A stretch of DNA of 18,017 bases from DAOVQB01 sp023128935 (GTDB lineage Bacteria; Eisenbacteria; RBG-16-71-46; CAIMUX01; WJJG01), in the NCBI GenBank assembly GCA_030628905.1, contig DAOVQB010000084.1:1-18017 (forward strand). The letters run 5' to 3'. This document shows, piece by piece, positions 7,485 to 14,600 of the stretch. The first letter of the stretch is position 1; the number at the start of each line of letters is the position of its first letter. Made by a program: the position numbers and the translations under genes. The notes under the pieces were generated by a model. It worked only from the letters and a program-made list of their open reading frames with translations, ran no database searches and had not been told where the DNA came from.

Positions 7485-10373
7485 TTATCTGACCAGTATC
7501 ATTTGTCTTCTTTCCATCATCTCACCGGCTTGCAACTGATAGAAGTAGAAGCCGGATTCGGCCACGTTACCCTGATCGTCACAACCGTCCCAGTGGATCT
7601 GATGACGACCGGCATTCTGAGCTTCCGCTTCGATCAGCACACGCACCAATCGACCGCCAACGTTGTAGATCTTGGCAGTGACCTCAGCGGCCATGGGCAG
7701 CTGGTAGGTGATCGCCGTCGTCCCGCCCGCGGGATTTGGATAGTTCTGATAGACCTTCAGCGGCGTTCGCTTGATATCTTCCGAGACGGCGGAGCCCACG
7801 AACTCAGCGATAACGAAGGGCGAGAGCGTTGTGCAGACGCCGCAGATGATGTCTAGTTCCGTATCGATAGAGGTGGTGATGTTGATCAACTCGGGAGGAT
7901 TCACCGAGGAGTCGAAATGTAGGAGGGCTAGGTTATCTTCCTCGCCCACTGCCGTTTCGTCGTAGTGGATGCAGATTTCGATGTTGTCCTCGTACTGGGC
8001 GGTTGTGGTCAGGTAATAGAAGATCGGCGGCTCGGAGGGAACCAGTTGGTATTGGGGCGGCACCTCCGGTCCTTCTTCATGGGTGAGTTCCCGCGTGTCG
8101 CCCGCGCCTGTTACGTTATCAAAGGTCATCGTGACATTTTCGTCGAGATTGATCACCACGTTCAAGCCTTCCGGGGTCGTCGCGATATACCCGTTGGCGC
8201 ATCCCGCGCCGTAGGCGCCGATCAGGTTACCGCTCGGGCTGTATTCCGGCAGGCAGGGTGAGACCGCATCGAGCGTGTAATCACCCCAAAGGTTGAGGCC
8301 GGGCGGCAACGGATCGCAGAAGAAGGGGTCGATGTAGACGTTTTCATCCGGGTTGCCCCAATCGATCACTCCACCGGGATCATAGACTTTGGCCGGATCC
8401 ACGGCGGAGCCCAGGACGGTGATGTCATCGCAGTTAGCTTTGATATCCCAAAGGGCGTTGCCCCAGATTATCGTGCGGTCAATCTGAGTGGTTCCACCAT
8501 TGAGCTCAATTCCACAATCTCCGTTGCTGGCAATGGTACAGCTGGTGACAGTCAGGGCCAGATTGGGACCATCAGCAAAGATAGCCTTAGTATTGCCGCT
8601 GATAACACAGTTCGAAAGGACCAAGGGGCGGGAACTGTCTGTATAACTCAGAGCAGCACCAGTAAAACAGTTGAATGTAAACCCGTCTACGAGAACCTCA
8701 TCACTATTATGATCGTTCGCTATATTGACAGCGTAATTCGCATTGGACTCACCGTCGAGGATCGTAAATTCCGGGTAGCTCAGGGAATAGAGATTCACAG
8801 GATTATTGGGCACCTCATCGAAGTGGAGTGTATGGTTGCCATCGCCTCTATAGATGCCGCGCAACACTACTATATCATGATTATTGGAGTCCGTAGCATC
8901 GATCGCAGCTTGGATGGTCGGATATTCATCTGGCACGATGAGAACTTCGGGTGGGATCGCGCCGATGCGGATATTGTCGAAGAGCGGCGACGCATTACTC
9001 TCGCCGGTGCATTGTGATGGAGGAATACCGAAATATTCGCAACTGGATCTGAGTTCGATGACAAACTTTATGGCAACGGCATCCTCTGGGATGTATTCTG
9101 AGGCATAAGAGAAGCCGCGCCCACACCACGGTTCTTCTCCAGTGTAGAACCACGCACCAAATCCCACGGGTCCGGACCACGTCGTACCATTCGTCGTATA
9201 CATCCATCCGGGGCGGTAGAAGACACCATCGTAATAAGACAACTCGAAGAATCCGTCATACTCGGCAAAGACGAAACACCCCGGTTCTGGGAGGGTCGCT
9301 GGCGGCGATATCACAATCGTGTATTGACCGTCGGGGTGTTCCTGGTTAGCATCATGCATATGAAGGACGTTTCCGCTCAGCGGACAAGGGCCGCACGGGA
9401 TGTTATAGTTGCTGATCGGGTTAATCCCGCCGGAGATCATGGAAGAGATAAACCCTTCGTCGTCGCTGTCGAAGGTGTAGAGGATATCTCCCCCGGAAAC
9501 ATGATCCGTCAAGGCGATGTCATCGATGCCGAACGGTCCGTACTCGGTCGCGTAATAGCCGTCTTCGTCGGAGTAGGCAGAGTCGGAAAGGAGTTCGAAA
9601 ACCAAAGTCGCCTCATCTCCACCGATAGCTTCAAACTCGCTCTCGGAGAGCGAGTACACAAAGGACTCCGGACTACTGTAATCGCCGTAGATTCCGGTGA
9701 ATGCGGTCAGCAATACTTCCTCGCCGGTTGTGGTACCGTGTAGATAGACACGGAGATAGTCGTAGTCGTATTCCAGATCAACCCAATAGTTGAAGGAGAG
9801 GCCAATTTCGTCCGGCCCATCCCAAGTGAAGGCCGGGCTCTCGAAGCGACAGAACCAGCTATTGCCGTAGCCGAGGCCTGCGGCCCAACCCAATAAGTCG
9901 GCCTTGTCCTGGAAACACCCTACCCAGGCACTACCGGTGCCGGTGATGATCGGCGCCGGCACCGAATTACCGTGCCCACTCCAGACGGCTGTGTCGATTT
10001 GACGCCAGGTGGTAGCCTCGGCCATCCATCCCTCGTAGGGATCTGGCCCACCGTGATCAAAGGTCCAGGTCTCGCCCTCAACGGCATTGCCATCCTCATC
10101 GACATAGCCGAACCAGGTAATCGGGAAATCGCGGGACCCGGAAGCTTGCCGAGGGGCGGCTGTGACGCTATAAGGCACAGTAGATTCAACTAGGGCAACT
10201 TCTAGTGTGGGGGCGGCGGAAGCCGGTTTCGCAGCGGCGATTGCACAATAGCTATGCGCGACTACCAACATGATGAAGAAGACACAAAATCGTAGAGAGT
10301 GAGACAGCGCCAGAGAAGGTAGTTCCCCGAAACGGTTGCACGAAGCCCTTCTGAGATTGCTTGCAGAGTGCAT
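7485..10373 (-). CDS. Large secreted beta-helix protein with C-terminal sorting domain
   Basis: 962 residues from the ATG at 10373, chosen over the GTG at 10391 because AGGAGG lies 5 bases upstream. A signal peptide is clear: hydrophobic core 28-48 (RFCVFFIMLVVAHSYCAIAA), with probable cleavage near ASA at 51-53. Next come two jelly-roll-like modules (about 85-290 and 295-475), each ending in an FGIDDIAL or LFDNIRIG strand as in carbohydrate- or protease-associated secreted proteins. A right-handed beta-helix follows (476-726; YPTIQAAIDA, then SPCLP and LIGAYGAGC), then an Ig-like module (727-865; ICGVCTTLSPFVIAEF). The FlgD-like/T9SS-type sorting domain is at 870-962 (VYQNYPNPAG ... GFYFYQLQAG). 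It is probably exported and surface-attached or released. No enzymatic residues are evident. Its beta-helix resembles the outer domains of the kinase encoded divergently at 11652. The coding sequence around 8500-9900 looks less GC-rich than neighbouring genes. Confidence 0.85.
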   Translation of the reverse strand: MHSASNLRRASCNRFGELPSLALSHSLRFCVFFIMLVVAHSYCAIAAAKPASAAPTLEVALVESTVPYSVTAAPRQASGSRDFPITWFGYVDEDGNAVEGETWTFDHGGPDPYEGWMAEATTWRQIDTAVWSGHGNSVPAPIITGTGSAWVGCFQDKADLLGWAAGLGYGNSWFCRFESPAFTWDGPDEIGLSFNYWVDLEYDYDYLRVYLHGTTTGEEVLLTAFTGIYGDYSSPESFVYSLSESEFEAIGGDEATLVFELLSDSAYSDEDGYYATEYGPFGIDDIALTDHVSGGDILYTFDSDDEGFISSMISGGINPISNYNIPCGPCPLSGNVLHMHDANQEHPDGQYTIVISPPATLPEPGCFVFAEYDGFFELSYYDGVFYRPGWMYTTNGTTWSGPVGFGAWFYTGEEPWCGRGFSYASEYIPEDAVAIKFVIELRSSCEYFGIPPSQCTGESNASPLFDNIRIGAIPPEVLIVPDEYPTIQAAIDATDSNNHDIVVLRGIYRGDGNHTLHFDEVPNNPVNLYSLSYPEFTILDGESNANYAVNIANDHNSDEVLVDGFTFNCFTGAALSYTDSSRPLVLSNCVISGNTKAIFADGPNLALTVTSCTIASNGDCGIELNGGTTQIDRTIIWGNALWDIKANCDDITVLGSAVDPAKVYDPGGVIDWGNPDENVYIDPFFCDPLPPGLNLWGDYTLDAVSPCLPEYSPSGNLIGAYGAGCANGYIATTPEGLNVVINLDENVTMTFDNVTGAGDTRELTHEEGPEVPPQYQLVPSEPPIFYYLTTTAQYEDNIEICIHYDETAVGEEDNLALLHFDSSVNPPELINITTSIDTELDIICGVCTTLSPFVIAEFVGSAVSEDIKRTPLKVYQNYPNPAGGTTAITYQLPMAAEVTAKIYNVGGRLVRVLIEAEAQNAGRHQIHWDGCDDQGNVAESGFYFYQLQAGEMMERRQMILVR

Positions 10374-10378
10374 TTCGT

Positions 10379-10384
10379 CCTCCT
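10379..10384 (-). promoter_or_regulatory. Ribosome binding site of the secreted-protein gene
   Basis: On the minus strand AGGAGG precedes ATG (10373) by 5 bases. This strong match fixes the start codon. Confidence 0.75.
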
Positions 10385-11067
10385 GTTGCACTAGGTTTCA
10401 AGAATCCTCCGCAGCTTCCCGAATCATGAACAGCAGAGAGCGCTTCACGTTATAAAGAAGCCCGGCCCCCTTTGCGTGATGAGGGTTTCTATTCCTATCT
10501 GCGCAGAAAGGGGTGCGGATGTGCAAAGAATTGTGAAACATCTTCATAATCCTGATGGAAAGTGGATTAGCCTGTTTGAAATCCCTGATTTCAAGATCGA
10601 CAAATTGCTCCTCACCGTGGATGAGTTCCCGATGAAACTGCGCATCAAACCTTGCGATTCGCCGTGGTCTTGTCAATCCTGCGAGCTGCGTTGCGGAAAC
10701 CGCGGATCCTGGGATCCCTGTTCCTGGCACTACCGGGATCCCTCCACGCAATTGTGCCGCGGGGCACAATTGCAACTGCTTACAGAAGAGTGATATACAA
10801 ATGGTGACACGTGTCAGGCGACCGTCGTCTAGACTCAGCGGGGCCCGCTTGGGATCGCCCGCGCGCAGCTTGCGGCTGCTCAAGCGTGTCCTTGAATGAT
10901 CGTGAGCGATCTCGAGTGATCCGAGGACCAGGCAACATAGGGGGCGAGGCCTATAGCTCAAATGATTGTCTCACCCAACTCCTCAATGATATCATTGGAT
11001 CGTCGGGGATCCTGGGATGCCCGGGCCCTGCCCATTCGGGCTATCTAGCGAGGAACAGGCCGCTTAC
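10385..11067. other. Divergent intergenic region (about 680 bases)
   Basis: It separates the secreted-protein gene (-) from the sigma-kinase pair (+). It contains the 11-bp dyad at 10748-10773, a minus-strand TATAAC (10449-10454) that could be a -10 box for the secreted gene but lacks a recognisable -35, and a 12-base direct repeat GGATCCTGGGAT (10704-10715 and 11007-11018). Open frames exist on both strands (for example + 10479-10793), but none has a ribosome site or family resemblance. I regard the region as regulatory DNA and long leaders, possibly with the unrecognised promoter of the ECF-type sigma factor. Confidence 0.4.
10748..10773. repeat. Perfect 11-bp palindromic dyad in the divergent intergenic region
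   Basis: GCAATTGTGCC (10748-10758) and GGCACAATTGC (10763-10773) are exact reverse complements around the 4-base loop GCGG. There is no T-run after it in either direction. Its position between divergent genes favours an operator; a transcribed stem-loop is the alternative. Confidence 0.7.
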
Positions 11068-11652
11068 ATGTTCGGATCTGACGCGCACAAGGTTGATGAG
11101 GTCCTTGCGGCCCTTCAGGCGGGCCAGATTGATCACCACCAGGCGACCGATCAGCTCTTTGACCTCATATACAATGAACTCCGTCGTCAGGCTTCGCGAT
11201 TCATGAAGCGTGAGCGGGCCGGTCACACGTTGCAGACGACCGCGCTCGTCCATGAGGCCTATTTGAATCTCATGCGCGGAACGCCCTCCACATGGGAGAG
11301 TCGTGCGCATTTCTTGGGGATTGCGTCGCGCGCGATGCGACAGGTCTTGGTCGATCACGCGCGCCGTCGTGGGGCGGAGAAGCGCGGGGGCGCCTGGGAC
11401 CAGGTGACCTTAGAAGAAGGCATCCTGGCCCGCGATGCGCGCGATGTCGAGATCATCGCTCTGGACGAGGCGCTCTCGCGTTTTGCCGAGCAAAATGAAC
11501 GCATGGCTCGGACGGCGGAGCTGCACATCTTCAGCGGTCTGAGATTCAAAGACATCGCCCTAGTTTTGGACGTCTCCCTACGCACGGTTCAAGGTGATTG
11601 GCGCGTGGCAAAGATGTGGCTGGGACGCGAACTGTCGACGAACGGTGCGTGA
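11068..11652 (+). CDS. ECF-like RNA polymerase sigma factor (TIGR02999-type)
   Basis: 194 residues from the ATG at 11068; an upstream in-frame ATG at 11017 is possible, but neither has a good ribosome site and the family usually starts close to MFGSDAHKVDEVL. Region sigma-2 spans about 25-105, with the family signature HTLQTTALVHEAYL (53-66) and RAHFLGIASRAMRQVLVDHARRR (79-101). Region sigma-4 spans about 130-188, with the helix-turn-helix GLRFKDIALVLDVSLRTVQGDW (157-178). Where ordinary ECF factors have an acidic DAED-like stretch before LVQETFL, this one has Q56-T57-T58-A59. It acts in the cytoplasm by directing polymerase to a dedicated promoter set. No anti-sigma factor is encoded nearby; instead the stop codon overlaps the start of a Ser/Thr kinase gene (TGATG), a coupling typical of kinase-controlled sigma factors. 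Confidence 0.88.
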   Translation: MFGSDAHKVDEVLAALQAGQIDHHQATDQLFDLIYNELRRQASRFMKRERAGHTLQTTALVHEAYLNLMRGTPSTWESRAHFLGIASRAMRQVLVDHARRRGAEKRGGAWDQVTLEEGILARDARDVEIIALDEALSRFAEQNERMARTAELHIFSGLRFKDIALVLDVSLRTVQGDWRVAKMWLGRELSTNGA

Positions 11653-14600
11653 TGAACCCAGACCGTTTCGAGCGCATTCGTGAGATTCTGCTAGCGGTGA
11701 CCGATCTCTCCGGATCCACTCGCACAGCGCGCTTGGACGAGCTCTGTGGCGACGATGCGCAATTGCGTGAAGAGATCGAATCGCTGCTGGCCCACGACAT
11801 GGATTCGATCAAGCCGCTCCATGATTCAAAGATCCTCGGTGATATGATCGACGCATTTGAGGCGGGTTCACCGAGCAGCTTTGCTGCGCGGATGCCGGGT
11901 GAGGTCGTCTCGCACTATCGCCTGGTGCGTTGCATCGGTCGCGGTGGTGTGGGCGAGGTCTATCTCGCCCATGACTCGAAACTGGATCGCCCGGTAGCGA
12001 TCAAGTTCCTGGCGCACGCGCGCAAGGAGGATCCCACCCAGGAGCGACGCTTCATCAATGAAGCGAAGACGGCCTCCTCGTTGGAACACCCCAACATCGG
12101 CAGCATTCATTCGTTCGATCGCGACGAACGTGGGCAGCTCCACATCGTGATGGGCTTCTATGGTGGTGGCTCTCTGCGCGAACGACTCGCCACTGGCCCC
12201 ATCGACGTATCGACGGCCATCGAACTTACCATGCAGGTTGCGGCCGGGCTCGGCGCTGCCCATGCCAAAGGGATTGTGCACCGGGATTTGAAACCCGGCA
12301 ACATCATGCTCACCGAGGACGGCACGGCAAGGATTATCGACTTCGGGCTTGCGAAGCTGATTTCACAGATCGGTCTTACGCACACCGGATCTTCAATGGG
12401 CACGATCGCCTACATGTCCCCTGAACAAGTCCAGGGCGAGAAAGTCGATGAGCGCACGGACATATTCTCACTCGGGGCGACGCTCTATGAGATGGTCACC
12501 GGTCGCATGCCCTTTGAGGCAGCCAACGATGCCGCCGTCCTTCATCGCATTCTCAACGATCGGCCACATCCATTGCCAGCAGACGGTCCGCCGCTACCTG
12601 CAGGTCTCGAACGCGTGTTGTACCGTGCCATGGCACGGCGACCAGGGGACCGCTATCAATCGGTTGCGGACATGCTCCATGATTTGCGGATTATCCATGC
12701 TGAGGCTCCCCTGCGCGGATTGATTGCAGGGCGCCCAGGAAGGTGGCCTCGCTTGATTAGCGTGCGTTGGGCGGTGGCCGCGCTCGCGGTCGTCCTGACT
12801 GGGGCAGGGGTCTCGTTCTGGCTCGCGCGCCGGGATGGCGCCGCCCTTTCTGGAGGGACCGAGATACGGCGATCGCTGGTGGTGCGCCCGGATGGCAGTG
12901 GGGATCTCCCCACGATCCAAGCTGCGCTCGATGCGGCGGCCGCCGGTGAGACGGTCCATCTCGCCGATGGCACCTATGTGGGTCCCGGCAATCACGACCT
13001 CGACTTCGGCGGCAAGGCGATCACCCTCTCCTCACTCAGCGATGATCCGCTCGCCTGTACGATCGATTGCCAGGGCACGGAGACGGAAATGCGCCGCGGG
13101 ATCGATTTTCACAATGGAGAAGGTGCCGGCAGCGTTGTGCGGGGTCTCAGCATTGCGAATGGATGGTCACGCGCGGGCGGCGGCGGGATCACGATCAATG
13201 ACGCCTCGCCGCGCATCGAGAACTGTATCCTGCGGGACAACACCGCCACGAACGGTGGGGGTATGGATGTGCTCTCGAATGCCGCTCCCGTCATTCAGAG
13301 CTGCCTCTTCCTGGGCAATCGGGCGAGCAAGGATGGCGGGGCGCTCTATGCTCACCGGTCGAACCCGACGCTGAATAACAACTGGTTTTGCCGCAATCAA
13401 GCCGATACCAGTGGCGGCGCCTTGAAGTTCCTAACACACGTTTCGTCTACCATTGAAGACTGCGTCTTCCACGGAAATTATACACCCAGTATCGGGGGCG
13501 CCATTGCCCTCGAGAATGGTTCGAATCCGATCATCCGCTTCTGCACACTGCATGGTAACACCGCCGGACGGGAGGCGGGGGGCATACGCTGCTTCAATTC
13601 GGCGCCGATCATCGAGAACACGATCATCGCGTTCAGCACGGCGGGTGCGGCCATGACAGTTGCGGGTGAGCTCTTGCCTCAGCTCACTTGCTGCAACCTC
13701 TTCGGCAACGCGGATGGTGATTGGGCTGGAGTCATAGCAGATCAAGCCGGGGTGAGCGGAAACCTGAATGTCGATCCGCTATTCGCTGAACCGGAGCGCG
13801 GTGACTTTCACCTGCAGATTGGATCGCCCTGCTTGCCGGATTCAGGCTGCGGCGGTATGGGTGCGCGCCATCCTTCTGATGATGGCATCTTCGCGGCGGG
13901 CATTGTGAAACCGAGCCATCGCCGTTTCGTCATCTACCCGGATGGCAGTGGCGATGCCCCGACAATTCAGGAGGCCATCAATGCAACGAGCCACCGCGAT
14001 ACGGTTCTGCTTGTGAACGGCATTTATACCGGTCCCGGCAATTGTGATCTAGATTTCCAGGGCAAATCGATCGTCGTCAAATCACAGAGCGATGATCCGG
14101 ATAGCTGCATCATCGATTGTGCCGGAAAGCAGGATGAATACCACTTGGGCGTCCGCTTCGAATCAGGTGAAACCCGGCAGGCCTTGCTACAAGGCATCAC
14201 GATTTGCAATGGATGGTGCGGCCAGAACGGCGGGGCTATATGCATACGATCAAGCTCGCCCACCATTCGCAACTGCACCTTCCGAGGAAATCGAGCCAAC
14301 AATGGCCGTGGCGACGGCTGCGGTGGCGCGCTGGGGGCGTCCGGGGGGAGTGATCCTCTGATTGAAGCCTGCACCTTTTTGGAGAACTATGCCCGGAATG
14401 CCGGGGGGGGAATCACCTTTGCGCGAACCCGTGGATATGTTTCCGACTGCGTCTTCGCAAGCAACTATGCCACCCATGGCGGTGGCGGCATCTACTTACT
14501 TGACAGCCCCGTCAATCTGTATGGCTGCAGTTTCTCGGAGAATGGCAGCATCCGCTGGGGCAGTGCTCTACATTTCAATCGCGGTGAGAGCAGGGGGCGC

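Noticed and set aside
7485..10373. Secreted protein as a pectate lyase
   Set aside because: The beta-helix fold is shared with lyases, but no catalytic Asp/Arg/Lys lyase motif could be identified, so no enzymatic call is made.
10479..10793. Possible small + strand gene (about 104 residues) in the divergent region
   Set aside because: No ribosome site, no recognisable domain, it runs through the perfect dyad at 10748-10773, and an antisense frame of similar quality exists.
10398..10961. Minus-strand open frame of 187 codons
   Set aside because: No family resemblance and an irregular composition; it reads through the palindrome and overlaps the regulatory region.
10704..11018. Direct repeat GGATCCTGGGAT at 10704 and 11007 as attachment sites
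   Set aside because: Only 12 bases, no integrase in the window, and GGATCC-like strings are common in this DNA.
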